Shown here one piece after another: positions 8,713-17,385 of a DNA stretch of 64,000 nt. Under the pieces are notes generated by a model, which did no database searches, was not told the origin of the DNA, and saw only the letters and a program-made list of their open reading frames with translations. The position numbers were made by a program, and so were the translations under genes. Within the stretch, counting starts at the first letter, position 1, and the number at the start of each line of letters is the position of its first letter. The stretch is from contig NZ_LGDV01000074.1 in the NCBI RefSeq assembly GCF_001280015.1, forward strand, positions 1-64,000. Direction: 5' to 3'. The stretch is from Streptomyces sp. MMG1121 (GTDB lineage Bacteria > Actinomycetota > Actinomycetes > Streptomycetales > Streptomycetaceae).

Positions 8713-10064
8713 GCGGCCGTACCTCCCTGCGCGGCGGTCCTGCCGTCCATGGGGTTCTTCATCGCGAGCAGCGTGGCCAGCTCGCTCTTCATCCGGCGGG
8801 CCGCCGCGTCGGGTCGCGCGGAGCCCATGGTCGAGGAGACGACGATGGGGCCGACGCGCTGGGCGAGGATGCCGGTGGAGCCCGCGAACCACACCTTCGG
8901 CTCGTTGGCCTGGTGGTCCATGGCCGACACGTACTCGTTCTGCGGGTACAGCTTCTTGTACGCGGGCGTGGACAGGGTCGGCGTGTAGGCGGGGACGTGG
9001 CCGCCGGCCGCCCACTGCCGGGCGTGGGTGACGACGTAGGCGGCGAGCCGGTGGGCGGCCTCGTCGGTGGCGCCGCCGCGCTCGGACTGGTGCGGCAGGA
9101 CGAAGGAGTGCGACTCGGCGTGGGTGGCCGGCTTGCCGAAGACGGGCGGCAGCGGGATGGCGCCGTAGTCGAGCTTCGCGGCGGAGTAGACCGGCACCGA
9201 CCAGTTGCCCTCCCAGGCGAAGGGGGCGCCGTTGATGAACTGTTCGGCGCCGACGGAGCCCATGGCCGGGTCGGCGTATCCGTCGGTGACGTGCCGGCGC
9301 AGGAACTCCAGGACCTGGCCGGCCCTGTCGGTGTCGAAGGTGACCTCGGTCCTGGCGTCGTCGAACCAGGTGCCGCCGAGCTGGGTGTAGAAGGCGACGA
9401 AGAACCACCACTGGAAGTTCTGGTCATTGATCCACAGTCCGATGGTCTGCAGGCCCTTCCTGGTGGCCTTCCTGGCCTCCTTGAGCACGCCGAACCAGTC
9501 GTCGGCCGACGTGACCGGGACGATCCTGTCGTCGGCGCCGAGCAGCCCCGCCTTCTTCAGCACGTCCTTGCGGTAGAAGCAGAGCTGGACGTGGACGTCG
9601 AGCGGGAGGCCGTAGAGCTTGCCGTCGGCGATGCCGCGCTGCCACAGCCCGGGGTTGTAGTCCTGCTCCCGCAGGCCGTACTCGGCCAGCAGGCCGACGT
9701 CCCAGGCGTCCAGGAGGCGGCCGGGCGCGAAGCCCGCGACGCGGCCGATGTGCATCACGCCGAGGTCCGGTGCGTGGTTCCCGGCGGCTGCCATGGCGAG
9801 CTTGGTGTAGAAGGGGTTGCCCCACTGGAGGGTCGAGTCCTTCACCTCGATGTCCGGGTGCGCCTGACGGAAGGCGTCCAGCATCGCGATCATGTTGTAG
9901 CCGTCGCCGCCGCTGAAGAGGTTCCAGTAGCGCACGCGGGTGCGCGCGGTGGAGGCGAGCGCGTCGGCGCCGGTGCCGAGCGCGGCGAAGCCGAAGCTTC
10001 CGGCCACGGCCAGGCCACCCGCCGCTGTGAGGAGTTGCCTGCGATTCAGGCCAGGTCGTCCCAT
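8709..10064 (-). CDS. Extracellular sugar-binding protein of the ABC importer
   Basis: The 451-residue protein carries an export signal with consecutive arginines (LNRRQLLTAAGGLAVAGSFG), which could be Tat-dependent; no lipobox cysteine is obvious. The mature part resembles family 1 solute-binding proteins: RVRYWNLFSGGDGYNM, a FRQAHPDIEVK strand, and the hinge and ligand segments GKLYGLPLDVHVQ and PFAWEGNW. Placed first in the operon, it would capture the substrate for the two permeases. The adjacent GH51 and GH35 genes suggest an arabinose- or galactose-containing oligosaccharide. An inverted repeat about 75-100 bp upstream may be its operator. Confidence 0.93.
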   Translation of the reverse strand: MGRPGLNRRQLLTAAGGLAVAGSFGFAALGTGADALASTARTRVRYWNLFSGGDGYNMIAMLDAFRQAHPDIEVKDSTLQWGNPFYTKLAMAAAGNHAPDLGVMHIGRVAGFAPGRLLDAWDVGLLAEYGLREQDYNPGLWQRGIADGKLYGLPLDVHVQLCFYRKDVLKKAGLLGADDRIVPVTSADDWFGVLKEARKATRKGLQTIGLWINDQNFQWWFFVAFYTQLGGTWFDDARTEVTFDTDRAGQVLEFLRRHVTDGYADPAMGSVGAEQFINGAPFAWEGNWSVPVYSAAKLDYGAIPLPPVFGKPATHAESHSFVLPHQSERGGATDEAAHRLAAYVVTHARQWAAGGHVPAYTPTLSTPAYKKLYPQNEYVSAMDHQANEPKVWFAGSTGILAQRVGPIVVSSTMGSARPDAAARRMKSELATLLAMKNPMDGRTAAQGGTAA

Positions 10065-10137
10065 TCCCCGCCCTCACTGTCCGAAGTCTGGTCGGTAGTC
10101 CGCTCAGATTGTTCGATATTTCGACACATGCTCGTAA

Positions 10138-10163
10138 CTTCGAACGGGACCGTAGGTTCGAAG
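10138..10163. promoter_or_regulatory. Inverted repeat, candidate operator of the sugar importer
   Basis: CTTCGAAC and GTTCGAAG form a perfect 8-bp inverted repeat with a 10-bp spacer, upstream of the binding-protein gene. Further TTCGA-type elements lie at about 10121-10134. This arrangement is what one expects for a dimeric regulator site, but no regulator gene is adjacent to the importer in this window, so the binder is unknown. Confidence 0.45.
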
Positions 10164-10302
10164 CTCTTCCGCGTCAATGGGTCGGACACAAGCTCATGGG
10201 TCGTTCTGGCGTGAACCACGGTCGTCGGATCGCATGACGCGAACACATCCGGGCGCGTACGCTCGTGACCGGCCGCACACCGGCGATGGGAAAGGGGAGG
10301 CG

Positions 10303-10944
10303 ATGGGCATCGCGGGCGCGCGTGGGCGGCTGGCACGCCTGGCCGCACGACTGCGACCTTCCCGACCGCCCTCTCGCCCGGCCTCGGCGATGCGCCTGCT
10401 GGCCCGCGACCTCGCCGACGCGGTCCGCGCCCGGCCGCAGACTCCGGACGGGGTACGGGAGTTGTGCCGGGCGCTGTGCGAGGAGATGAGCGTGCGGCGT
10501 GGCGGGCGACGGGTGGAGCTGCGCTTCGAGCGCTTCCCGGACGAGCTCCAAGTGACCGGCCTGTGGGTGGAGTTCGCCGACTTCGACCTGGTGATCGTGG
10601 AGGAGCGGGCCGAGTCCGTGCAGCAACTGGTGATCCTCGGCCATGAGTTGTGGCATCTGCATGCCGGGCACCGGCATCACCACATGGCCGGCGACGCGGC
10701 GGCCCGCGCGCTGGCCGACACGCCCGGCTGGCGGGAGACGGCGCTCACGGTGGCCGCCCGCAACGGCTCCCGGGAGACCGACGAGGCCGAGGCCGACGAC
10801 TTCGGGCACCGGCTGGCCACGCTGTTCCGCGGCCGGCTCTCCGGTGCCCGCACCACGCATCCGGACCCCGTCCAGCGTGCCCTCGGCTATCACGGACGCG
10901 AGCGGGCGAACCGGGCGGGCGAGAAGAGGGACGCCGCACGGTGA
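10303..10944 (+). CDS. ImmA/IrrE-like zinc metallopeptidase domain protein
   Basis: The 213-residue soluble protein has a zinc-peptidase signature GHELWHLHAGH (HExxH at about residues 113-117) and a downstream ETDEAEADDFGHRLA helix that probably supplies the third, acidic ligand. GGGGAGG precedes the ATG. Its stop overlaps the GTG of the next gene by 4 bp. In Streptomyces, proteins of this type are repeatedly found next to MAB_1171c-like membrane proteins and are sometimes labelled toxin components; a partner helix-turn-helix gene, common in other loci, is not seen here. The substrate is unknown. Confidence 0.75.
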   Translation: MGIAGARGRLARLAARLRPSRPPSRPASAMRLLARDLADAVRARPQTPDGVRELCRALCEEMSVRRGGRRVELRFERFPDELQVTGLWVEFADFDLVIVEERAESVQQLVILGHELWHLHAGHRHHHMAGDAAARALADTPGWRETALTVAARNGSRETDEAEADDFGHRLATLFRGRLSGARTTHPDPVQRALGYHGRERANRAGEKRDAAR

Positions 10945-12161
10945 GACAGCTGGCGCTCGACCCCTCGGCGTTCCTCGGCGAGTTCTACATCTCCTTCTGG
11001 ATCCCCACCACGGTGCTCACCGCCGCACTGGTGCTCAAGCTGCCCACGATCATCCGGCTGTGGCGGGACCCGCTGCTGCGCGCGGTCGGCGGGCTGCTGC
11101 TGCTCGCCAGCGCGGTGTTCGTGTTCTGCTCGCCGTCCACGATCCACCGCATGAACGTGGTGACCGGGGTGCCCAACATCTCGGCACCCTGGTGCTATTC
11201 GCTCATCACCGCGATGTCCGCGTCCGGGCTGCTGCTGATCGTGACGTGGCGCAACGGCCTGGCCGACCGCTCGGCCGCGACCCGGCGGACGATGCGCCGG
11301 GTGGTCTCGGCGTACTCCGGGGTGATCGTCGCGCTGTGGGCGCTGTTCCTGCTGGCGGACGCGCCGGTGGAGCGGGTACGGGACCTCGACACGTACTACG
11401 CCGACACGCCGTTCATGCGCGAGGAGATCCTGCTGTACCTCTTCGCGCACGCCGCGGCCTGTCTGGTCGCCTCACGGCTCATCTGGAACTGGGCGCACAG
11501 CGAGGGCCTGGACGCCCTGCTGCGCTGGGGGCTGAAGCTGCTGGGCGCCGGATACGCGCTCAACCTGGTCTTCAGCGCGGCCAAGCTGACCGCCATCGGC
11601 GCGCGCTGGTCCGGGCACGATCTGGACTGGCTGAGCACGAACCTCGCCCCGCCGGTCGCCTCGCTCTCGGCGATCCTGGTCGCGGCCGGCTTCATCCTCC
11701 CGCACGCCGGGCAGTACCTGCACGACCGCTGGCGCGTCCGCGCCGCCCACCGCGAACTGCGCCCGCTGTACCGGGTGATGCGCGGCGCGAGCGGCGACAG
11801 CGTGCCGTTCATGCTCCGCGCCACACCGGAACTGCGTCTGACCCGCCGCGAGACGTTCGTCCGCGACGTCCTGCTCCCGCTGACCCGCTACATCGACACC
11901 GACCTGACCGGAAGGTCGTACGACGCCGCGCTCGCCCTGGGGCATCCCCCTGAGCGGGCGCGGGCGTTGGCGGCGGCGGTGAGCATCCTGGACGCGATCG
12001 AGGCCCGCGGCCGCACGTCCGACCCGGCCGACTGCGAGACCGGCCCGGACCCGACGAGCCTCCTGCGTGAAATCGCCCCGACCTCGCGTGCGCTGCGCAG
12101 GCCGGAGGAGGTGGAGGCGGTGCGGGTACGGGCGGGGGATCGCGTGCCGGTGCCGGAGTGA
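10941..12161 (+). CDS. MAB_1171c-type seven-helix membrane protein
   Basis: The 406-residue protein has about seven hydrophobic helices in its first 260 residues (for example FYISFWIPTTVLTAALVL, VVSAYSGVIVALWALFLLA and ASLSAILVAAGFILP), then a soluble C-terminal part of about 140 residues rich in Arg (HRELRPLYRVMRG, TRRETFVRDVLLPL). This layout fits the MAB_1171c family, annotated as putative transporters without proof. The GTG start overlaps the upstream peptidase gene, so the two products are coupled and may act together at the membrane. Confidence 0.75.
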   Translation: MRQLALDPSAFLGEFYISFWIPTTVLTAALVLKLPTIIRLWRDPLLRAVGGLLLLASAVFVFCSPSTIHRMNVVTGVPNISAPWCYSLITAMSASGLLLIVTWRNGLADRSAATRRTMRRVVSAYSGVIVALWALFLLADAPVERVRDLDTYYADTPFMREEILLYLFAHAAACLVASRLIWNWAHSEGLDALLRWGLKLLGAGYALNLVFSAAKLTAIGARWSGHDLDWLSTNLAPPVASLSAILVAAGFILPHAGQYLHDRWRVRAAHRELRPLYRVMRGASGDSVPFMLRATPELRLTRRETFVRDVLLPLTRYIDTDLTGRSYDAALALGHPPERARALAAAVSILDAIEARGRTSDPADCETGPDPTSLLREIAPTSRALRRPEEVEAVRVRAGDRVPVPE

Positions 12162-12164
12162 CGG

Positions 12165-13013
12165 TCAGCCTGCGAACGCCGGTTGGGCCAGGCCCTGTCC
12201 CGCCCCGGGAACCACCAGTACCGAACCGGACACAGGGTGCGGAGCCGGCAGGCCGACCCGCGCTGTCGTGATGTACAGATCGGTCAGCCCGGCGCCGCCG
12301 AAGGCGCAGGCCGTGGTGCGCGGGGCGGGCACGGTGATCACTCGGTCCAGCGCGCCGTCGGGCGTGTAGCGGCGTACCGCTCCCCCGTCCCACAGGGCCA
12401 CCCACACGCAGCCCTCCGCGTCCACCGTCAGGCCGTCCGGAAAGCCCGCGCCCTCCTCGATCTCCACCAGCGTCCGCCGTGCGCCCGCCCGCCCGCCGTC
12501 GAAGTCGAAGACGTCCACCCGGCGGGTCGGGGTGTCGGCGTAGTACATCAGGCGGCCGTCCGGGCTCCAGCCCGTGCCGTTGCTGACCGTGACGTCGCGG
12601 AGAACCGTCTCCGCCGTACCGTCGCCCGTCAGGCGCGTCAGCGTGCCGCCCCCCGCCGCCTCGTCGTAGCGCATCGTGCCCGCCCACAGCGATCCGTCGG
12701 GAGCCACGGCCGCGTCGTTCGCGCGGCGGCCCGGCACCGGCTCGCGGCGCAGCCAGCGGAAGCTGTCGTCGGGGTCCAGCAGGCCCACGCCGTCCCGGAG
12801 GTTGAGCACCAGGCCCCCGCCGGCCCGCGGCTTGGCCGCGCCCACGTGCTGCTCCGTCGTGCGCACCGTACGCCGGCCCGTCGCCGGGTCGTACGTGTGC
12901 ACCCGCATGCCCAGGATGTCCAGCCAGATCAGGCGTCCGGTCGCCGGGTCCCAGGTCGGGCCCTCGCCGAGCGTCGCCTGCGCCCGGACCGCGACCTCGT
13001 ACCCGCCGCTCAC
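12165..13013 (-). CDS. SMP-30/gluconolactonase family protein
   Basis: The 282-residue protein is a six-bladed propeller of the SMP-30/LRE type. Seen are LGEGPTWDPATGRLIWLDI (metal-binding Glu near the N-terminus), VAPDGSLWAGTM, VSNGTGWSPDGRLMYYADT (metal-binding Asn and Asp) and PDGLTVDAEGCVWVALW. Members hydrolyse sugar lactones in oxidative sugar catabolism. The GTG start overlaps the stop of the IclR regulator by 4 bp, so it is the second gene of a two-gene operon and its regulator is probably the upstream partner. Confidence 0.9.
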   Translation of the reverse strand: MSGGYEVAVRAQATLGEGPTWDPATGRLIWLDILGMRVHTYDPATGRRTVRTTEQHVGAAKPRAGGGLVLNLRDGVGLLDPDDSFRWLRREPVPGRRANDAAVAPDGSLWAGTMRYDEAAGGGTLTRLTGDGTAETVLRDVTVSNGTGWSPDGRLMYYADTPTRRVDVFDFDGGRAGARRTLVEIEEGAGFPDGLTVDAEGCVWVALWDGGAVRRYTPDGALDRVITVPAPRTTACAFGGAGLTDLYITTARVGLPAPHPVSGSVLVVPGAGQGLAQPAFAG

Positions 13014-13783
13014 TGACCGCTCCGGTGGCCCAGCCGCTCGGACAGGTCCGCCGCGCCCTTCACCGCCAGCTGCTCCAGCTCCGCCCGGCGCGCCTCGCTC
13101 CAGCGGATCATCGGGACCGAGATGGACAGTGCGGCGACCACCTGGCCCGCGCGGTCGCGCACCGGGGCCGCCACGCAGCTGACGTCCGGGTTGGACTCGC
13201 GGCTCTCCACCGCGATCCCCCGCTGCCGGATCTCCGCCAGCGCCTCGCGCAGCGCGGCGGGGTCGGTGATGCTGTTCGGCGTCATCGCGGTCAGCTCGGC
13301 GTCGTCCGGGACGCGCGCGGTCAGCTCCTGCTCCGGCAGTGAGGCCAGCAGCATCTTGCCCACGGAGGTGCAGTGCGCGGGCAGCCGGCGGCCCGCGGCC
13401 GACACCATGCGTACCGCGTGCGTGGAGTCGACCTTGGCGATGTAGATGACGTCGGCGCCCTCGAGGATCGCCACGTGGACCGTCTCGTCGCAGGTCTCGG
13501 CGACCGAGCGGGCCACCTGCTGCCCCTCGGCGGCGAGGTCGAGCTGCTCGGCGTAGCGGCTGCCGAGCTGGTAGGGACGGACCCCGAGCCGGTAGCGTCC
13601 GGGCTGTCCCGGAACGGGCACGATGTACGAGCGTGCGGCGAGCGTGGTGACCAGCTCGTGCACGGTGGTGCGCGGCAGTTGGAGCTTGCGCACGATGTCG
13701 GGGGCGGAGAGCGTACCGTCCCCGTCGAGGAACAGCTCAAGAATGTCGAGAGCCCGGGTCACGGCAGGCACGAGGCGTCCCAC
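13010..13783 (-). CDS. IclR family transcriptional regulator
   Basis: The 257-residue protein has an N-terminal winged helix (TRALDILELFLDGDGTLSA, then LQLPRTTVHELVTTLAARSY) and an IclR ligand domain (GVRPYQLGSRYAEQLDL, then HCTSVGKMLLASLP, which is the typical effector-pocket motif, and SCVAAPVRDRAGQVVAALS). The start is a GTG. It forms an operon with the SMP-30 lactonase and most likely controls it in response to a sugar acid or lactone. Direct repeats of CGTTCGAGA upstream may be its binding site. Confidence 0.92.
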   Translation of the reverse strand: MGRLVPAVTRALDILELFLDGDGTLSAPDIVRKLQLPRTTVHELVTTLAARSYIVPVPGQPGRYRLGVRPYQLGSRYAEQLDLAAEGQQVARSVAETCDETVHVAILEGADVIYIAKVDSTHAVRMVSAAGRRLPAHCTSVGKMLLASLPEQELTARVPDDAELTAMTPNSITDPAALREALAEIRQRGIAVESRESNPDVSCVAAPVRDRAGQVVAALSISVPMIRWSEARRAELEQLAVKGAADLSERLGHRSGQ

Positions 13784-13813
13784 GTCCGGCCCCCTCCCTT
13801 GGGTCTAAGCGCC

Positions 13814-13845
13814 CGTTCGAGACCCCGGCACCGTGGCGTTCGAGA
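13814..13845. promoter_or_regulatory. Direct repeat CGTTCGAGA, candidate IclR site
   Basis: Two identical 9-mers start at 13814 and 13837, 23 bp apart, about 30-60 bp upstream of the IclR gene start. Autoregulation through such repeats is common for IclR proteins; here it is only inferred from position. Confidence 0.3.
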
Positions 13846-13902
13846 TATCAACAGGCGATCGGCATGACGAACACAGGCTAGTCATGGGGAGGTGCGCGGG
13901 CA

Positions 13903-14493
13903 ATGGCCCGGAGCACGCCGGGCACCATGGAGGATATGTACGTCGACTTCCAGCTGGTGCTGCTGCGCCGTATGGCCGACCACAACCCCGGCCTGGTCGA
14001 GGACGCCCGCCGCGCCCTGGGCGCGTCGGTCACGGACCTGCGGGAGGCGAACAAGCGCTGGCAGGCGATGGTCCGCTCGCCCCGCTCCCGGTCCGCCGCC
14101 GCCCGGTACCGCTCCGTTCTCGGCGAACCCGAGTCCGTCCTCGTGCGCCGCCTCGGGGACGTCGACTGCGAGGCCCGGCGCTGGGCCCTGCCCCTCTGGC
14201 CCGACCTGCGCTTCGAGGTGCTGGTCTCCCCCGACGGCGCGGTCTGGAACGAGTGGCTCGTCCGCGCGCCGGGCGCCCCGGCGCCGACTCTGGAGACCCT
14301 CGACGACCTCGTTCCCTGGTCCTGCACGGTGGACGAGGCCGCCCGCGCCTTCGCCCCGGCCCGCCCCCTGGAGGGCACGGCCCCCACCCGCTGGGGCCTC
14401 GCCTTCACCGCCCCCGACCGGGACGGCGTACGCCGCGAGGTGGTCACGGAGTTCACCTGGGGGCTGCTCCAGCGGACGGCCGTACGCGCTTAG
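13903..14493 (+). CDS. Hypothetical protein, conserved-looking
   Basis: The predicted product has 196 residues from the ATG at 13903, which follows GGGGAGG by 10 nt; an ATG at 13927 (MEDMYVDFQL) is an alternative. It is soluble, with a helical N-terminal part (VLLRRMADHNPGLVEDARRALG, ASVTDLREANKRWQ) and a beta-rich C-terminal part (LRFEVLVSPDGAVWNEWLVR, RWGLAFTAPD). I do not recognise a family. Codon use is normal for the genome, so it is a real gene. It ends one base before the convergent SDR gene. Confidence 0.65.
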   Translation: MARSTPGTMEDMYVDFQLVLLRRMADHNPGLVEDARRALGASVTDLREANKRWQAMVRSPRSRSAAARYRSVLGEPESVLVRRLGDVDCEARRWALPLWPDLRFEVLVSPDGAVWNEWLVRAPGAPAPTLETLDDLVPWSCTVDEAARAFAPARPLEGTAPTRWGLAFTAPDRDGVRREVVTEFTWGLLQRTAVRA

Positions 14494-14494
14494 C

Positions 14495-15325
14495 TCAGGC
14501 GTCGAAGGCCGTCGCCCGTGTCCGCTTCTCCCAGGCCTGGATGTCCTCGCGGACCTGGTCGAGGTGGCCGAGGATCGCGCCGACCGCGTCGTCGCCGAGC
14601 GGCAGCCGCAGCGGGGTGTGTTCCGCCTGCAGCGCGGCCAGGACGAGGTGCGCCGCCTTGGCCGGGTCGCCGGGCTGGGTGCCGTGGCCGCCGGCCACCG
14701 CGCCGCGCGTCTCGCCGGCCTTGGCGTAGATCCCGCTGTCGGCGCTGACCCCGGCCCGGCCGGTGCCGAACAGCGCGGTCCGGAAGGCGCCCGGCTCCAC
14801 GATCAGCACCTTGATCCCGTACTCGGCGACCTCGTCCGCGAGCGCCTCGGAGATGCCCTCCAGCGCGAACTTCGTTCCGCTGTACGCGCCGAAGCCCGCG
14901 AAGGACAGCTGCCCGCCCATGCTGCTCATCTGCACGATCGCGCCCGAGCGCCGCTCCCGCATGTGCGGCAGCACCGCCCGCACCAGCGCCGTGGGACCGA
15001 AGACATGCAGGTCGAACAGGTCGCGCAGCTCCGCGTCCGTGGTCTCCTCGACAGCCCCGACATGGGTGCGGCCCGCGTTGTTGACCAGCACGTCGATCCG
15101 CCCGTGCCGGGCCACGACATCCCGTACCGCCTCCTCGATCGCGGCGGTGTCCGTCACGTCCAGCCGGAGCGCCTCGACCTGGTCGGGGTGGGCGGCGACC
15201 AGGTCCGCCAGGGCCTCGGGGCGGCGGGCCGCGCCGACCACCACGTCGCCGGCGGCGACGGCCGCCTCGGTGATCTCCCGCCCGAACCCGCTGCTCGCCC
15301 CGGTGACCAGCCATACCTCGTTCAT
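14495..15325 (-). CDS. Short-chain dehydrogenase/reductase
   Basis: The 276-residue classical SDR has the nucleotide-binding motif VTGASSGFGREI at residues 7-18, the NNAG motif (VLVNNAGRTHVG), the catalytic Ser in IVQMSSMGG, and YSGTK with catalytic Tyr and Lys. The acidic/basic cofactor loop ARRPE suggests NADP. It resembles the many oxidoreductases annotated as SDR in Streptomyces; the substrate is unknown. It is divergent from a LysR regulator 98 bp away, a pairing that commonly reflects control of the SDR gene by the LysR protein. Confidence 0.9.
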   Translation of the reverse strand: MNEVWLVTGASSGFGREITEAAVAAGDVVVGAARRPEALADLVAAHPDQVEALRLDVTDTAAIEEAVRDVVARHGRIDVLVNNAGRTHVGAVEETTDAELRDLFDLHVFGPTALVRAVLPHMRERRSGAIVQMSSMGGQLSFAGFGAYSGTKFALEGISEALADEVAEYGIKVLIVEPGAFRTALFGTGRAGVSADSGIYAKAGETRGAVAGGHGTQPGDPAKAAHLVLAALQAEHTPLRLPLGDDAVGAILGHLDQVREDIQAWEKRTRATAFDA

Positions 15326-15423
15326 CGCAACTCCCCGTGGATCTCGGTGGGTCCTTCTGACACGGACCAGCCTGCTGCCCGACGCGGTTGCCCGTCCAAG
15401 ACCCGTGGTGATAACCAACGGCT

Positions 15424-16329
15424 ATGACGACGGACGTCCACGGACGGGACCTGCGCTACTTCGTCGCGGTCGCCGAGGAGCTGCACTTCACGCGCGCGGC
15501 CGAGCGGCTGTACCTCTCCCAGCCCGCGCTGAGCAAGCAGATCCGGGCACTGGAGCGGCAGTTGGGGACGGAGCTGCTGCGGCGCGACCGGCACGGGGTG
15601 GCGCTGACGGCGGCCGGTGCGGCACTGCTGCCGCACGCCCGGCAGGTGCTGGCCGCGTGGGAGGCGGGCGCGGCGGCCGTGGAGGCGGCCAAGGCGGCCC
15701 AGCGCAGCACGCTCGTGGTGGGCATGAGCACCAGCCCGGGCCGGGGCGGTCTGCTGCCGGCCGTCCGCTCCCGGTTCACCGCCGCCCACCCCGAGGTCAC
15801 GGTCCGGCTGCGGCAGCTGAGCTGGGACGATCCGACGGCGGGCCTGGCGGACGGGGAGACGGACGTCGCCTTCGTCTGGCTGCCGCTGCCCGACGAGGAG
15901 CGCTACGCCTGGACGGTGGTCGCCGAGGAGCCACGGCTGCTGGCCCTGCCCGAGGGACACCCGCTGGCCGACCGGGCGGAGCTGGACTTCTCCGACCTCC
16001 TGGACGAGCCCTTTCTCGCCCTGCCCGAGAGCGCGGGCCGGCTGCGCGACCACTGGCTCGCCCGGGACGCCCGGGCCGGCCGGCCGCCCCGGATCGGTGC
16101 GGAGATCTCCGGGGCGGAGGAGACGTACGAGGCGCTCGTCGCCGGCCTCGGCATCTGCCTGGTGGCCGAGGGCAACGCCCCGCTGATCAGCCTGGGCGGG
16201 GTCACCACCCGCCCGGTACGGGGCATCGGCCCGAGCCGCTACGCGCTGGCCTGGCGCCACGAGGACGAGCACCGGCCACTGGTACGGGCGTACGCCGAGG
16301 CGTGCCGGGCGACGGCGGAGGCACGCTAG
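15424..16329 (+). CDS. LysR family transcriptional regulator
   Basis: The 301-residue regulator begins with the LysR helix-turn-helix (LRYFVAVAEELHFTRAAERL, LSQPALSKQIRALERQLG) and continues with a periplasmic-binding-like effector domain (VVGMSTSPGRGGLLPAVRS, TDVAFVWLPL). No strong ribosome site precedes the ATG. It is divergent from the SDR gene, its most likely target. Its TAG overlaps the TAG of the convergent ATP-grasp gene by 3 bp. Confidence 0.92.
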   Translation: MTTDVHGRDLRYFVAVAEELHFTRAAERLYLSQPALSKQIRALERQLGTELLRRDRHGVALTAAGAALLPHARQVLAAWEAGAAAVEAAKAAQRSTLVVGMSTSPGRGGLLPAVRSRFTAAHPEVTVRLRQLSWDDPTAGLADGETDVAFVWLPLPDEERYAWTVVAEEPRLLALPEGHPLADRAELDFSDLLDEPFLALPESAGRLRDHWLARDARAGRPPRIGAEISGAEETYEALVAGLGICLVAEGNAPLISLGGVTTRPVRGIGPSRYALAWRHEDEHRPLVRAYAEACRATAEAR

Positions 16330-17201
16330 TCGGTTTCGGCGGCCGCGAGGATCGCCTGCGCCACGCGCTGCGGCGAGCCGGGGTGCAGCCACAGGAACAG
16401 GTTCGGCTCCACCAGTTCCAGTTCCATCAGCCGGGGCGCGCCGTCCTCGCCGTCCACGAGGTCCACGCGCGCGTACAGCAGCCCGGGGGCACCGGGTACG
16501 GCCGCCAACGCCCGCTCCGCCACGGCGAGTTCGGCCTCCGTGGCCTGCCAGGGCGTCAGGTCGGGATGCGCCACCTTGTCGGCGTCGTACGGCGTACCGG
16601 GCGTCAGGACGGCACCCTTGCGACTGGCGTGCAGCGGCCGGCCGCCGAAGAACTGCAGGGCCCGTTCCCCGCTGACGTCGATGCCCCGGACGTACGGCTG
16701 CACCATCGCGGTGAACCCCTCGGCGTGCATCCGCGCGAGCTGTCGTACGGCCGTGTCGTGCTCGGCGGGGGTGTACCGGGCGGCGAACCGGGCCCCCGCG
16801 CCCGAGGTCGGCTTGATCACGTACTCGTGGCCGTCGGGCAGCTCGGCCGGCTCGCCCGGCGCGATGTACCACGTGGGCACGGTGGGCACACCGGCCGCGG
16901 CCAGCTCCCCGAGATAGCGCTTGTCCATGTTCCACCGCACCACGGACGCCGGATTGGCCAGCCGGGTCACCGCCCCGACCCGCTCCACCCAGGCCCCGAA
17001 CTCGGCGGCCCGCCAGCTGTAGTCCCAGGTGGACCGGATGACGACCAGGTCGTACCCGCCCCAGTGCACCCCCGGATCGTCCCAGTACCGGGCCTCGGCC
17101 ACGGCCCCGCGGTCCGCGAGCGCCCGCAGCAGCACCGGCAGATCGGCGTCCCAGTGCGGCGCGGCCCCCGGGTCGTAGGTGGCGAGTGCGATGCGGGGCA
17201 C
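16326..17201 (-). CDS. ATP-grasp domain protein
   Basis: The 291-residue protein is assigned a GTG start at 17201, preceded by GGGAG at 6-7 nt. It has an N-terminal pre-ATP-grasp part (PRIALATYDPG, DLVVIRSTWDYSWR) and an ATP-grasp fold: VIKPTSGAGARFAARY (ATP-binding Lys and glycine loop), MVQPYVRGIDVSGE, and RLMELELVEPNLFLW with the metal-binding acidic residue and Asn. It belongs to the glutathione-synthetase-like/RimK-like group that ligates carboxylates to amines. Substrates are unknown. Confidence 0.8.
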   Translation of the reverse strand: MPRIALATYDPGAAPHWDADLPVLLRALADRGAVAEARYWDDPGVHWGGYDLVVIRSTWDYSWRAAEFGAWVERVGAVTRLANPASVVRWNMDKRYLGELAAAGVPTVPTWYIAPGEPAELPDGHEYVIKPTSGAGARFAARYTPAEHDTAVRQLARMHAEGFTAMVQPYVRGIDVSGERALQFFGGRPLHASRKGAVLTPGTPYDADKVAHPDLTPWQATEAELAVAERALAAVPGAPGLLYARVDLVDGEDGAPRLMELELVEPNLFLWLHPGSPQRVAQAILAAAETD

Positions 17202-17385
17202 GGCGGACTCCCTGTCGTACGACGGTTCGATCACGGCGAGGCTAGCAACCGTCGCCGTCCGGCAGGGGGCGGATGAGCCGGGCGGCCCAGGGGTGCGGCT
17301 CGCGCCCGGTCCGAGCACGGTGGTGGGGACCAGGCTCCTGGGGTAGGAAGGGTGCCGACAGTGCCGACAGTTAGGAGTACGCCGC

